64,000 nt of DNA from Bradyrhizobium sp. JYMT SZCCT0428 (GCF_018131075.1 NZ_JAFCLS010000018.1:62001-126000); one strand, 5' to 3'. Shown: positions 53,757 to 62,954, counted from the stretch's first letter. The notes: generated by a model from the sequence alone, not told the origin. Program-made: numbers and translations.

Positions 53757-54365
53757 TCAGGCTGCGTTCAGACTGCCCGCGGCTTTCAGCGCGCCGGCGA
53801 CCGCTTTTTCGCGATGCTCGGGACCGACCTGGATGCCATCAGCCGAAATGAATTCCGGATTCTTGTTGCCGATGAACCCGAACACCCAGCGCAGATAGGT
53901 CTCCAGATGTTCGCCGACGGCGGCCGGCGTGCCGGGGCCGTAATATCCGCCGCGCGAGATCGCGACGATGACGCGCTTGTTGCCGGCCAGGCCTTCGACG
54001 CCCTGCGCGTCGTATTTGAACGTCTTGCCCGCGACCAAAATCCGGTCGATCCAAGCCTTGAGCTGGCTCGGAATGGTGAAATTGTACATGGGCGCCCCGA
54101 GCACGACGATGTCGGCGGCCAAAAACTCTTCCAGCACCGCGTGGCCGGCGGCGAGGTCCGGCTGCAGCGAAGCCTCGGGCGTGGCGCCCTGGCCGGCCGC
54201 GAGATGCGAGCCCGACAGATGCGCCAGCGGCGTCAGGGTCAGGTCGCGGTAAGTGACCTCGAGGCCGGGGGTGGATTGGCGCAGCCGGTCCACGATGGCG
54301 GCGGAAACCTGGCGGCTGACGGAGTGGGGGCCGAGGACGCTGGAGTCGATATGCAGAAGTTTCAT
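53757..54365 (-). CDS. azoR: FMN-dependent NADH-azoreductase
   Basis: A 202-aa flavodoxin-fold enzyme. MKLLHIDSSVLGPHSVSRQ holds the FMN phosphate loop, APMYNFTIPSQLKAWIDRI is a signature segment, and SRGGYYG supplies the isoalloxazine contacts. It reduces quinones and azo bonds with two electrons. ATG 54365 follows GGGTGAC at good spacing. Divergent from an HxlR regulator whose start region contains a 19-bp tandem duplication. Confidence 0.92.
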   Translation of the reverse strand: MKLLHIDSSVLGPHSVSRQVSAAIVDRLRQSTPGLEVTYRDLTLTPLAHLSGSHLAAGQGATPEASLQPDLAAGHAVLEEFLAADIVVLGAPMYNFTIPSQLKAWIDRILVAGKTFKYDAQGVEGLAGNKRVIVAISRGGYYGPGTPAAVGEHLETYLRWVFGFIGNKNPEFISADGIQVGPEHREKAVAGALKAAGSLNAA

Positions 54366-54444
54366 TTGGGTCACCCTTGGTATTGATTTGTAACTGGCGC
54401 TATATGAGTGACTGCCCTAGAACGCCGCAAGAACGCACATTTTT

Positions 54445-54482
54445 GAAACCCGAGCACATCTATGAGACCCGAGCACATCAAT
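54445..54482. repeat. 19-bp tandem duplication across the HxlR start
   Basis: GAAACCCGAGCACATCTAT and GAGACCCGAGCACATCAAT lie head to tail (54445-54463, 54464-54482), with two differences. The ATG at 54462 lies at their junction. It may be a doubled operator half-site or a recent slippage. Confidence 0.85.
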
Positions 54483-54860
54483 GTGCCTGCCTTGCCCCCG
54501 AGCCCACATGCGTCAGGCGACTGCCGCGCGGTGGCTTCGGTGCTGGCCCGCGTCGGTGACAAATGGAGCGTGTTCGTGATCATGCAGTTGATCGGTGGGC
54601 CGCAGCGCTTCAACGAGCTCAAGCGCGTGATTGGCGGTATCTCGCAGCGAATGCTGACCCTGACGCTGCGCGGACTGGAGCGCGACGGCCTGGTCACACG
54701 CACGGTGTTTCCGACCATTCCGCCGCGGGTTGATTACGAACTGACCGATCTCGGCCGCGGGCTGGCGGAGCCGGTCAAGGCGCTCGGCCAATGGGCGTTC
54801 GCGCATCTGCCGGAAATCGAGGGCGCGCGCACCAGTTTCGACGCGCGTAACGACAAGTAG
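54462..54860 (+). CDS. HxlR-family transcriptional regulator
   Basis: A 132-aa winged-helix regulator: CRAVASVLARVGDKWSVFVIMQLIGGPQRFNELKRVIGGISQRMLTLTLRGLERDGLVTRTVFPTIPP. The conserved N-terminal Cys (about 21) could sense quinones, fitting the divergent azoreductase gene, as for YodB/QorR systems. Start uncertain: ATG 54462 lies within the tandem duplication; the next in-frame candidate, GTG 54483, follows it. The second HxlR/oxidoreductase pair within 2.5 kb. Confidence 0.9.
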   Translation: MRPEHINVPALPPSPHASGDCRAVASVLARVGDKWSVFVIMQLIGGPQRFNELKRVIGGISQRMLTLTLRGLERDGLVTRTVFPTIPPRVDYELTDLGRGLAEPVKALGQWAFAHLPEIEGARTSFDARNDK

Positions 54861-54948
54861 TTAAATAGTGGTTATATGATACCCTTTCTTTGCATGGGGT
54901 TGTTTTCGCGATTTTGTGTCTCGTCCCTGCCGACGAGGCACGGCGCTT

Positions 54949-56067
54949 CTAGATCAGCGACACCAGCCCGCCGCCGTGGCGCTCCAGCCGTCCGGCAAGC
55001 TCGAGCTCGAGCAGCACCGACCGGACGATCGCGGGCGAGGCGTCCGACATCCGGATCAGATCGTCGAGGCTGATCGGGCTTGGCCCAAGCAGATCGATGA
55101 TGCGCTTGCGTTCGCTAACGCCCGCGTCGAAATCCAGCGGCTCGCCGTCGGGCTCGCGCAGTTCAATTGCGAGCGGACGCTCCATGATCGGCGCGACCGC
55201 GTTGATGACGTCGCTGGCTTCCGTGGTCAGAGTCGCCCCCTGCTTGATCAGATCGTTGGTGCCGGCGGCGCGGGGATCGAGCGGCGAGCCGGGGACCGCA
55301 AACACTTCGCGGCCTTGTTCGGCGGCCATCCGCGCCGTGATCAACGAGCCCGAGCGGTGGGCTGCTTCGACCACGACGACGCCGAGCGAAGCGCCGGAGA
55401 TCAGGCGATTGCGGCGCGGAAAATCGCGGGCGCGCGGCACGTGGCCAAGCGGCATTTCGGAGATCGCGCCGCCTTGTTCGAGCAATGCGGCCAGCAGGTC
55501 CTCATGCTCGGGCGGATAGATCCGGTCATGGCCACCGGCCAGCACCGCAACCGTGCCGCTCGCAACCGTTGCCCGATGCGCGGCCTGGTCGATGCCGCGC
55601 GCCAATCCGGAGATAACGACAAACCCGGCATCGCCGAGGTCGCGCGCGATCTGGCCCGCGAATTTCAATCCGGCGCCGGAGGCGTTGCGCGAGCCGACGA
55701 TCGCAATCATCGGCCGCATCATCACCTCAGGCGCGCCGCGGACGCCGAGCAGCGGCGGCGCATCGTCCAGCGTGGCCAGCCGCGGCGGGTAGCCGGCTTC
55801 ACCGGGCGCGACGAGCGCTAAGCCGATCTTTCGGCCAGCTGCGAGTTCACCCCGCGCGTCGTCCTCGCTGCAGATGCGTCCCGGTCCTGGCGCGCCGCCC
55901 CGCCGCGCCAGATCGGGCAGCCGCTCCAGCGCGGCGCGGGCGCTGCCGAAATGCCGGAGCAGCGAGGCGAAGGTGCGTGGGCCGACATTGTCGGAGCGAA
56001 TGAGCCGCAACCGGTCGATCCGCTCGGAATCGGTGAGGTGGGGTGCGCTGGGCGTACGGTCGTGCAT
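54949..56067 (-). CDS. dprA: DNA processing protein DprA
   Basis: A 372-aa cytoplasmic protein that loads RecA on incoming single-stranded DNA during natural transformation. N-terminal SAM-like domain (about 12-75), a Rossmann-like core with IAIVGSRNASGAG and FVVISGLARGIDQAAHRATVASGTVAVLAGGHDRIYPPEH, FPRRNRLISG (the DNA-binding GxxR-like loop), and a C-terminal winged helix (SLDDLIRMSDAS). ATG 56067 is chosen over the longer frame. Next to plsY across an amidase on the opposite strand. Confidence 0.93.
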   Translation of the reverse strand: MHDRTPSAPHLTDSERIDRLRLIRSDNVGPRTFASLLRHFGSARAALERLPDLARRGGAPGPGRICSEDDARGELAAGRKIGLALVAPGEAGYPPRLATLDDAPPLLGVRGAPEVMMRPMIAIVGSRNASGAGLKFAGQIARDLGDAGFVVISGLARGIDQAAHRATVASGTVAVLAGGHDRIYPPEHEDLLAALLEQGGAISEMPLGHVPRARDFPRRNRLISGASLGVVVVEAAHRSGSLITARMAAEQGREVFAVPGSPLDPRAAGTNDLIKQGATLTTEASDVINAVAPIMERPLAIELREPDGEPLDFDAGVSERKRIIDLLGPSPISLDDLIRMSDASPAIVRSVLLELELAGRLERHGGGLVSLI

Positions 56068-56196
56068 GTCGGTGCAGCTTTGCCCAACCGGAGATTGCAA
56101 TCAACACCTGTTCTCACGGCTGCCATGCCCGCCGATGCGTTGCTCCGTTCCGGTCCGCTCCGTAAAACCCGTTGGTCCGCCGCAGGAGGAATGTCC

Positions 56197-57438
56197 ATGA
56201 TCTCGCTCGCCGACCTTCAACGCCGTATCGCGCAGGGTGATCTTTCCGCGGATGCCGCGATTGCCCAGTCGCTGGAGGCGATCGGCGCACAGGAGAAAAT
56301 GATCGGCGCCTTCGTCTGCCATGATCCGAACATCCGCGCCGAGAACGCCGGGCCGTTGCGCGGCGTCGCCGTCGGCATCAAGGACATCATGGATACCGCT
56401 GATTTCCCGACCGAGATGGGCTCGTCGATCTACAAGGGATTTCGATCGCGCGGGGATGCGGCGGTCGTGATGGCGCTGAAAGCGGCAGGAGCCAGCATCG
56501 TCGGCAAGACTACGACGACGGCGTTCGCATCGTCAGATCCGACCGCGACGCTTAACCCGCGCAACAACGCTCACACGCCCGGTGGATCATCGGCCGGTTC
56601 GGCAGCCGCGGTCGCGGCCGGCATGATCCCGCTGGCGCTGGGCACGCAGACCGGTGGCTCGGTGATCCGGCCGGCCTCGTTCTGCGGCTGTGCCGCGATC
56701 AAGCCGTCCTACCGCCTGCTGCCGACCGTCGGCGTGAAGTGCTATTCGTGGACGCTGGATACCGTTGGTTTGTTCGCCGCCGGTGTTCGCGATGTTGCGC
56801 ACGGCCTTGCGGCGATGACGGGCCGGGATGAATTTTTGCCACAGGCGTCAGTGCCGACGCCGCGCATCGGCGTCGTTACCCAGGACTTTGCCGGTGCACC
56901 TGAGGCCGAAGGCGCCGAGGCACTGCAGATCGCCGCCAGGGCTGCGGAACGGGCAGGGGCATCTGTGCGCACGCTGGCGATGCCGGAGATCGTAGCCGAA
57001 GCGTGGCGCGAGCATCCCACAGTGCAGGAATTCGAGGCGCATCAGGCGCTCGCGTGGGAATACCGCGTGCATTACGACGCTGTCGCGCCGAACCTGCGCG
57101 GACGGCTCGATGAAAGCAAGGGCATGCTGCCTGCTGCCTATGACGGGGCAATGCAAGTTACACGTCAGGCCAGAATCGCGCTGACGAAGGTTTTTGATGA
57201 CGTCGACGTGCTGCTGGCCATATCAGCCCCGGGTGCAGCACCTGCGGGGTTGGGCTCAACGGGCGACGCCCGCTACAATCGGCTGTGGACGCTGATGGGA
57301 ACGCCCTGCGTCAACATTCCCGCGCACATCGCCGCGGGAGGATTGCCGGTGGGCGTGCAGGTCATTGCGCGCTATGGCGAGGACGCGAAGGCGCTGGCAG
57401 CGGCGCGGTTCGTCGAGGAGGCGCTGGCGCAGAAGTAG
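56197..57438 (+). CDS. Amidase-signature family hydrolase
   Basis: A 413-aa enzyme with the Ser-cisSer-Lys triad: Lys62 (GIKDIMD), Ser131 (GGSSAGS) and Ser155 (TQTGGSVIRPA), 24 residues apart as in the family. It hydrolyses amides; GatA-like partners are not adjacent, so it is not the tRNA amidotransferase. ATG 56197 has AGGAGG at 8 bases; ATG 56191 is too near the site. It overlaps no gene; plsY is convergent 2 bp away. Substrate unknown. Confidence 0.9.
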   Translation: MISLADLQRRIAQGDLSADAAIAQSLEAIGAQEKMIGAFVCHDPNIRAENAGPLRGVAVGIKDIMDTADFPTEMGSSIYKGFRSRGDAAVVMALKAAGASIVGKTTTTAFASSDPTATLNPRNNAHTPGGSSAGSAAAVAAGMIPLALGTQTGGSVIRPASFCGCAAIKPSYRLLPTVGVKCYSWTLDTVGLFAAGVRDVAHGLAAMTGRDEFLPQASVPTPRIGVVTQDFAGAPEAEGAEALQIAARAAERAGASVRTLAMPEIVAEAWREHPTVQEFEAHQALAWEYRVHYDAVAPNLRGRLDESKGMLPAAYDGAMQVTRQARIALTKVFDDVDVLLAISAPGAAPAGLGSTGDARYNRLWTLMGTPCVNIPAHIAAGGLPVGVQVIARYGEDAKALAAARFVEEALAQK

Positions 57439-57440
57439 GA

Positions 57441-58034
57441 TTATTTCGCGCCGATGCGGCTCTCGGTTCCGGTCTGCAAGCGCTTGATATTTTCGCGGTG
57501 CGCGTAGAACAGCAGGAGCGTCATTACCGCAAACAGCGAAGCCAGCGCCGGGTGGAGGAACCACCACAGGAACAGCGGCGTCACGAAGGCTGCGATCAAT
57601 GCCGACAGCGAGGAGTAGCGCGTGGTGATGGCGGTCGCGATCCACATCACGCAGAACACGATGGCCGCAGGCCAGAACAAGCCGATCAGCACGCCGATAT
57701 AGGTCGCGACGCCTTTGCCGCCTTTGAACTTGAGCCAGACCGGATAGAGATGGCCCAGAAAGGCGCCGAATCCGGCCAGCATCGCGGCGTTGGGGCCGCC
57801 ATAATAGCCGCAGAGGACGACCGCGAGCGTGCCCTTGAGCGCGTCGCCGATCAGCGTCCCGGCGGCGAGGCTCTTGCGGCCAGTGCGAAGCACGTTGGTG
57901 GCGCCGATACTGCCGGAGCCGATCGAGCGCAGATCCTCGGTGCCGGCGAACTTGGTCAGCAACAGCCCGAATGGAATCGAGCCAAAGAAATAGCCCACGA
58001 AAAATGCAACGATGAGAAATGGCTCAAACGTCAT
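57441..58034 (-). CDS. plsY: Acyl-phosphate:glycerol-3-phosphate acyltransferase
   Basis: A 197-aa inner-membrane enzyme with five helices. GSIPFG, LRSIGSGSIGATNVLRT (motif 1 with the Ser/Gly/Asn active site) and FKGGKGVAT (motif 2) are all present. It transfers an acyl group from acyl phosphate to glycerol-3-phosphate, the first step of phospholipid synthesis. ATG 58034; the upstream frame to 58064 adds ten residues. The pyrC' stop lies upstream on the same strand after a family D repeat. Confidence 0.96.
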   Translation of the reverse strand: MTFEPFLIVAFFVGYFFGSIPFGLLLTKFAGTEDLRSIGSGSIGATNVLRTGRKSLAAGTLIGDALKGTLAVVLCGYYGGPNAAMLAGFGAFLGHLYPVWLKFKGGKGVATYIGVLIGLFWPAAIVFCVMWIATAITTRYSSLSALIAAFVTPLFLWWFLHPALASLFAVMTLLLFYAHRENIKRLQTGTESRIGAK

Positions 58035-58072
58035 CGGCGTTGCTCCCGCCGCGGAGCATTTCACGCACGTCT

Positions 58073-58117
58073 GCGTTTTCTTGACGCGAACCGGTGTCCA
58101 CTTGGCTTGAAAACGCT
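58073..58117. repeat. Repeat family D, copy 3
   Basis: GCGTTTTCTTGACGCGAACCGGTGTCCACTTGG ... GAAAACGC. It shares GCGAACCGGT.TCCACTT with 20690-20780 and lies between plsY and pyrC'. Confidence 0.7.
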
Positions 58118-58120
58118 CTA

Positions 58121-59422
58121 TCAGACATGTTCATAGACCGTCCGTCCGCCCACGATAGTACGCACGACGCGGCCCGAGAAGCGGGCTTCGTCGAACGGCG
58201 TATTTTTGCATTGCGATTTGAGGTCGTCGCGGTCGAGCACCCAGGGTACGTCGGCATCGATCACGACGACGTCGGCAGGGGAACCCGCCCGCAGCGAGCC
58301 GCCGGGGAGGCCCAAAATCTCGGCCGGGCGCGTCGACATCGCGCGGATCAGGGTCTTGAAGTCCATCTCGCCATTGTGGATCAGCCGCAGGCCCGCCGGC
58401 AGCATGGTCTGCAGCCCGACCGCGCCGGCGGCGGCTTCCGCGAACGGCAGCCGCTTCACCTCGACGTCCTGCGGATTGTGATCGGACATCACGACGTCGA
58501 TCAGGCCGGAGGCCACGGCGGCGACCAGCGCCAGGCGGTCGTCCTCGGTGCGCAGCGGCGGCGACAGTTTCAGGAACGTCCGGTAGGGACCGATGTCGTT
58601 TTCGTTCAGCGTGACGTGGTTGATCGAAACCGACGCCGAAACTGCAAGCCCCGCGTCGCGCGCGCGCTTGAGGATTTCCAGCGACTCGATGCAGCTCAGT
58701 GAGGCCGCGTGATAGCGGCCGCCGGTCAGCGCCACCAGGCGCATGTCGCGTTCCAGCATCACGGCCTCGGCGGCATTGGGGATCCCGACCAGGCCCAGCC
58801 GTGCGGCGAACTCGCCTTCGTTCATCACACCTTCGCCGACCAGATCGGGGTCTTCGGTGTGGTGTACGATCAGCGCGTCGAAATCGCGCGCATAGGTCAG
58901 AGCGCGCCGCATCACCTGCGCATTGGTGACGCTGTGGGCGCCATCGGTGAAGGCGACGGCGCCGGCGGCCTTCAACAGGCCGATCTCGGTCATTTCCTCG
59001 CCGCCCATGCCCTTGGTCAGCGCCGCCATCGGGTGGATGTTGACGATCGCGGTGTCGCGCGCCCGGCGCAGCACGAAGTCGACGGTGGCCGAATTGTCGA
59101 TCACCGGCGAGGTATCGGGCTGGCAGATGATGGTGGTGATGCCGCCGGCGGCCGCCGCCTGGCTGGCGGAAGCAAAGGTTTCGCGGTGGCTGGCGCCGGG
59201 CTCGCCGACAAAGGCGCGCATGTCGATCAGCCCGGGGGCGACGACCTTGCCGGCGCAATTGACGATGTCAGTGCCTTCGGGGACGCCGGCAGCGCCGATG
59301 CCGCGCTTGGAGTCGCGGATCACGCCGTCGGCGATCAGGACGTCACCAGGGCCGTCGAAGTCGCGCGAGGGGTCGACGACGCGGGCGTTGGCCAGGAGGA
59401 TGGGGCGGCGATCGGTCAGCAT
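58121..59422 (-). CDS. Dihydroorotase homologue lacking metal ligands (PyrC'-like)
   Basis: A 433-aa amidohydrolase-fold protein directly after pyrB. The first metal motif, normally D-x-H-x-H-x-R-E-P-G, reads DMRAFVGEPG: the two His are Arg69 and Phe71 and the substrate Arg is Gly73. A later His-x-x-His motif is HAAS. Asp/His of DHNP and HHTED remain. Such PyrC' proteins lack activity and act as a structural partner of aspartate transcarbamoylase in Pseudomonas. An active dihydroorotase must lie elsewhere. Only 1 bp separates it from the pyrB stop. Confidence 0.9.
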   Translation of the reverse strand: MLTDRRPILLANARVVDPSRDFDGPGDVLIADGVIRDSKRGIGAAGVPEGTDIVNCAGKVVAPGLIDMRAFVGEPGASHRETFASASQAAAAGGITTIICQPDTSPVIDNSATVDFVLRRARDTAIVNIHPMAALTKGMGGEEMTEIGLLKAAGAVAFTDGAHSVTNAQVMRRALTYARDFDALIVHHTEDPDLVGEGVMNEGEFAARLGLVGIPNAAEAVMLERDMRLVALTGGRYHAASLSCIESLEILKRARDAGLAVSASVSINHVTLNENDIGPYRTFLKLSPPLRTEDDRLALVAAVASGLIDVVMSDHNPQDVEVKRLPFAEAAAGAVGLQTMLPAGLRLIHNGEMDFKTLIRAMSTRPAEILGLPGGSLRAGSPADVVVIDADVPWVLDRDDLKSQCKNTPFDEARFSGRVVRTIVGGRTVYEHV

Positions 59423-59423
59423 G

Positions 59424-60377
59424 TCAGGCGTTCGGCAGGTTACGGGCGAGTGCTTCCAGCACCGCCATGCGCACCGCCACTCCCATTTCGACCTGCTCGC
59501 GGATCAGCGATTGCGCTCCGTCAGCCACGAATGAGTCGATTTCGACGCCTCGGTTCATCGGACCGGGATGCATCACCAGCGCGTCGGGTTTTGCGTAGGC
59601 GAGCTTTTTCTGGTCGAGGCCGAAATAATGGAAATACTCGCCGGACGACGGCACGAACGAGCCGTTCATGCGCTCGCGCTGCAGCCGCAGCATCATGACG
59701 ATGTCGGCGCCGTTGAGACCCTCGCGCATGTCGCGCGCCACCTCGACGCCCATCCGCTCGATGCCGCGCGGCAACAGCGTGGAGGGCGCCACCACGCGCA
59801 CCCGGGCGCCCATGGTGTTCAGCAGTAGGATATTGGAGCGGGCGACGCGGGAATGCATCACGTCGCCGCAGATCGCGATCACGAGGCCTTCCAGCCGGCC
59901 TTTGTTGCGGCGGATCGTCAGCGCATCCAAGAGCGCCTGGGTCGGATGCTCGTGGCTGCCGTCGCCGGCATTGATCACGGAACCGTCAACCTTGCGCGCC
60001 AGAAGTTCCACCGCACCTGAGGCGTGGTGGCGCACCACCAGGATGTCCGGATGCATGGCATTGAGCGTGACGGCGGTATCCATCAGCGTCTCGCCCTTGC
60101 GGATCGAGGACGAGGATACCGACATGTTCATGACGTCGGCGCCGAGCCGTTTGCCGGCCAGTTCGAACGAGGATTGGGTGCGGGTCGAGGCCTCGAAGAA
60201 CAGGTTCACCTGGGTGCGACCGCGCAGCGAAGTGCGCTTTTTGTCTACCTGGCGGTTGAGCTCGACATATTCCTCGGAAAGGTCGAGCAGGCCGGTAATA
60301 TCGGCGGCGGAAAGCCCCTCGATTCCCAGCAGATGCCGGTGACCGAGGACGAAGGTCGATTTCGATGCAGGGGTCAT
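59424..60377 (-). CDS. pyrB: Aspartate carbamoyltransferase catalytic subunit
   Basis: A 317-aa cytoplasmic enzyme making N-carbamoyl-L-aspartate, second step of pyrimidine synthesis. FFEASTRTQSSFELAGKRLGA is the carbamoyl-phosphate loop (S-T-R-T); SVINAGDGSHEHPTQALLD and VMHPGPMNRGVEI are the aspartate-side motifs. ATG 60377 is chosen; the frame to 60416 adds 13 residues. The pyrC' homologue follows directly. No pyrI lies beside it, as expected for the PyrB-PyrC' dodecamer type. Confidence 0.96.
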   Translation of the reverse strand: MTPASKSTFVLGHRHLLGIEGLSAADITGLLDLSEEYVELNRQVDKKRTSLRGRTQVNLFFEASTRTQSSFELAGKRLGADVMNMSVSSSSIRKGETLMDTAVTLNAMHPDILVVRHHASGAVELLARKVDGSVINAGDGSHEHPTQALLDALTIRRNKGRLEGLVIAICGDVMHSRVARSNILLLNTMGARVRVVAPSTLLPRGIERMGVEVARDMREGLNGADIVMMLRLQRERMNGSFVPSSGEYFHYFGLDQKKLAYAKPDALVMHPGPMNRGVEIDSFVADGAQSLIREQVEMGVAVRMAVLEALARNLPNA

Positions 60378-60518
60378 TAAAACGAGAGCTATAGGCAGAC
60401 TTCCCAAGCGGGGCAAGTGCGAATAGGGGGCTTGCGAGTTATCCCCCGGTCAGTCGCCGCGCAGGGTAAAGAGGGTTGCCGCAATTGCGCCGCGTTCGGC
60501 GCGCGGGGAAGGCGTCCA

Positions 60519-61283
60519 ATGCAGAAATGGCACGTTATTTTAGCGATCGGATTAACCTGTCTTGGCCTGTCCGGGCCGCAGACTGCAAAGGCGCAGGGGC
60601 TGCCGGGCGGCTTCGTCTACCTGCGCGATATCGATCCCAGCATCATCCAGGACATGCGCTACGCCACCTCGAACAACTTTGTAGGCAAGCCGTTGAGGGG
60701 GTATGACGCCGCCGAATGCGTCGTGAAGCGCGAAGTCGGCCTGGCGCTGAAGAACATCCAGCAGGAACTCGCCAGGCAAAAGCTGTCGTTGAAAATGTTT
60801 GACTGCTATCGGCCCGAACGCGCGGTCGCCGACATGGTGGCGTGGTCGAAGAACGGCAAGGAGACGCAAGCCGACCGCCGCTATAACCCGGCCTTCCGCA
60901 AGGCCGATTTGTTCCGTCTGGGCTATATCGCAACCCGGTCCGGACATTCGACCGGCGCCGCGCTCGATCTGACCCTGGTCGACCTGACCGCCGACAATTC
61001 CGCGAAGTTCGATTCCACCAAGGCCTATGCCGACTGCACCGCGCCTGCCGAGGCGCGCGCGCCGGAAGGCAGCGTCGATATGGGTACCGGCTATGATTGC
61101 TCGGACGTCAAATCGCATACCGCCGCCCCCTCGATCACGCCGGCGCAACGGCGATCGCGGAATGTGCTGGTGGCTGCGATGGCCCGGCAGGGGTTTGTGA
61201 ACTATTCGAAGGAGTGGTGGCACTTTTCGCTGCCGGGGGTCGGCCGGCAGGCCTATGATTTCCCGATTGCGCGACGGAATTGA
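60519..61283 (+). CDS. D-alanyl-D-alanine dipeptidase (VanX/DdpX-like, peptidase M15)
   Basis: A 254-aa exported zinc peptidase with a signal peptide (MQKWHVILAIGLTCLGLSGP ... AKA). The M15D motif S-x-H-x6-D is SGHSTGAALD (His143, Asp150), and E-x-x-H is EWWH (Glu232, His235). It cleaves D-Ala-D-Ala dipeptide released from the cell wall, letting the cell reuse it. ATG 60519 follows GGGGAAGG. Divergent from pyrB; aidB-like gene follows 17 bp later. Confidence 0.88.
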   Translation: MQKWHVILAIGLTCLGLSGPQTAKAQGLPGGFVYLRDIDPSIIQDMRYATSNNFVGKPLRGYDAAECVVKREVGLALKNIQQELARQKLSLKMFDCYRPERAVADMVAWSKNGKETQADRRYNPAFRKADLFRLGYIATRSGHSTGAALDLTLVDLTADNSAKFDSTKAYADCTAPAEARAPEGSVDMGTGYDCSDVKSHTAAPSITPAQRRSRNVLVAAMARQGFVNYSKEWWHFSLPGVGRQAYDFPIARRN

Positions 61284-61300
61284 TTCGAGCAAGACCCGCC

Positions 61301-62944
61301 ATGAGCCAGGCATCATTTTCGACCCACGAAGTCTTCAACCAGTCGCCGCCGTTCGAAGATGTCGATCTGTTCACGGCCGACCGCCCGCTGGCTGAAGCGG
61401 CAGCCGCCAATGGCGGTGGCGAGGCGAGCCCTGAACTATCCGACTTCGGCAAGCATTGGGGGTCGGCGGCGATGGCGGCGCGAGGCCGTGCCGCCAATGA
61501 GAACACTCCGAAGCTGCGGACCTTCGATTCCCGCGGCAACCGCCGCGACGAGGTCGAGTTTCATCCGGCCTATCACGAACTGATGGCCCGCTCGGCGGAT
61601 GCCGGCGTGCATAATTCGACCTGGAGCGCCGACGGCAAGCCGGCGGGCGGTGCTTCGGAAGTCGTGCGCGCCGCCAAATTCTACATCGCCTCGCAGGTCG
61701 AGACCGGGCATCTCTGCCCGATCACGATGACGCGCGCATCAGTGGCGGCGCTGGCCGAGCAGCCGGATCTGCTGGCGAAGGTAATGCCGGTGTTGGCGAC
61801 GCGGTCTTACGATCCGGGCTTTGCGCCGTGGTGGACCAAGCGCGGCATGACGGTCGGCATGGGCATGACCGAGAAGCAGGGCGGCACCGATGTGCGCTCC
61901 AACATGACGCGCGCCGAGCGCGACGGCGATGCCTATCGCATCACCGGCCACAAATGGTTCATGTCGGCGCCGATGTGCGATGCGTTCCTGGTGCTGGCGC
62001 AGACGGACGGCGGGTTGAGCTGCTTCTTCATGCCGCGCTTTGCGCCGGATGGTTCGGTCAACGCGATCCGCTTTCAGCGGCTGAAGGACAAGCTCGGCAA
62101 CCGCTCCAACGCCTCATCAGAAGTGGAATTCACTGGCGCCTATGCGGAGCGCATCGGCGACGAGGGCAAAGGCATCCGCACCATCATCCAGATGGTGCAA
62201 CTGACCCGGCAGGATTGCGCGATTGCCTCCGCCGGCCTGATGCGTTCAGGCCTGGCGCATGCGCTCCACCACGCCAGGCACCGCAGCGTGTTTCAGAAGC
62301 ATCTTTCTGACCAGCCGCTGATGCAGGCGGTGCTGTCGGACATGGCGCTGCATGTCGAAGCCTCGATCGCGCTGGTCATGCGCCTGTGCCGGGCGTTCGA
62401 CCGGGCGCCGTCCGACGCCAAGGAGGCCGCCTATATGCGGCTGCTGACGCCGGCGATCAAATACTGGGTCTGCAAGAGTGCCCCGGGCTTTCTCTATGAG
62501 GCGATGGAATGCCTCGGCGGCAACGGCTACGTCGAGGAGGGTATTTTGGCGCGGCATTACCGGGAGTCGCCGGTCAACGCGATCTGGGAAGGGTCAGGCA
62601 ATGTGATGTGCCTCGACGTGCTCCGGGCGCTGTCGCGCGAGGCCGAGGCGGCATCCGCCGTGTTGCACGAACTCACCGGCGAAACGCTGGGCCTGCCGGG
62701 GGCCGGCGAGGCGGTCGGTTTTATCGGCAAAGCTTTCCGCCGACCCGACAGCGAGCGCGTCGCGCGGCTGGCGGTCGAAAAACTGGCGTTGCTCGCCGCC
62801 GCCGCGGCGCTCAACGCGGTGTCGCCGCGGCACGCGGAACTGTTTGCCGCCACGCGCCTTGCCGGGAATCACGCCAGCATGTACGGCGCGGTCGATCTTG
62901 CCAGCGCCGACGTCGCTGGTCTGCTGGAACGGGCGCTGCCCTGA
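61301..62944 (+). CDS. aidB: AidB-like acyl-CoA dehydrogenase
   Basis: A 547-aa flavoprotein matching E. coli AidB in length and domain order. An N-terminal extension (FNQSPPFEDVDLFTADRPL) is followed by the FAD-binding acyl-CoA dehydrogenase core (GMTEKQGGTDVRSNMT, KWFMSAPMCDAFLVLAQT) and C-terminal extension. AidB binds DNA and FAD and protects against alkylation. KGIRTIIQMVQLTRQDCAIASAGLMR and ECLGGNGYVEE are conserved. ATG 61301 starts the known N terminus; no strong ribosome site. Confidence 0.88.
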   Translation: MSQASFSTHEVFNQSPPFEDVDLFTADRPLAEAAAANGGGEASPELSDFGKHWGSAAMAARGRAANENTPKLRTFDSRGNRRDEVEFHPAYHELMARSADAGVHNSTWSADGKPAGGASEVVRAAKFYIASQVETGHLCPITMTRASVAALAEQPDLLAKVMPVLATRSYDPGFAPWWTKRGMTVGMGMTEKQGGTDVRSNMTRAERDGDAYRITGHKWFMSAPMCDAFLVLAQTDGGLSCFFMPRFAPDGSVNAIRFQRLKDKLGNRSNASSEVEFTGAYAERIGDEGKGIRTIIQMVQLTRQDCAIASAGLMRSGLAHALHHARHRSVFQKHLSDQPLMQAVLSDMALHVEASIALVMRLCRAFDRAPSDAKEAAYMRLLTPAIKYWVCKSAPGFLYEAMECLGGNGYVEEGILARHYRESPVNAIWEGSGNVMCLDVLRALSREAEAASAVLHELTGETLGLPGAGEAVGFIGKAFRRPDSERVARLAVEKLALLAAAAALNAVSPRHAELFAATRLAGNHASMYGAVDLASADVAGLLERALP

Positions 62945-62954
62945 AAGTCAGTTG

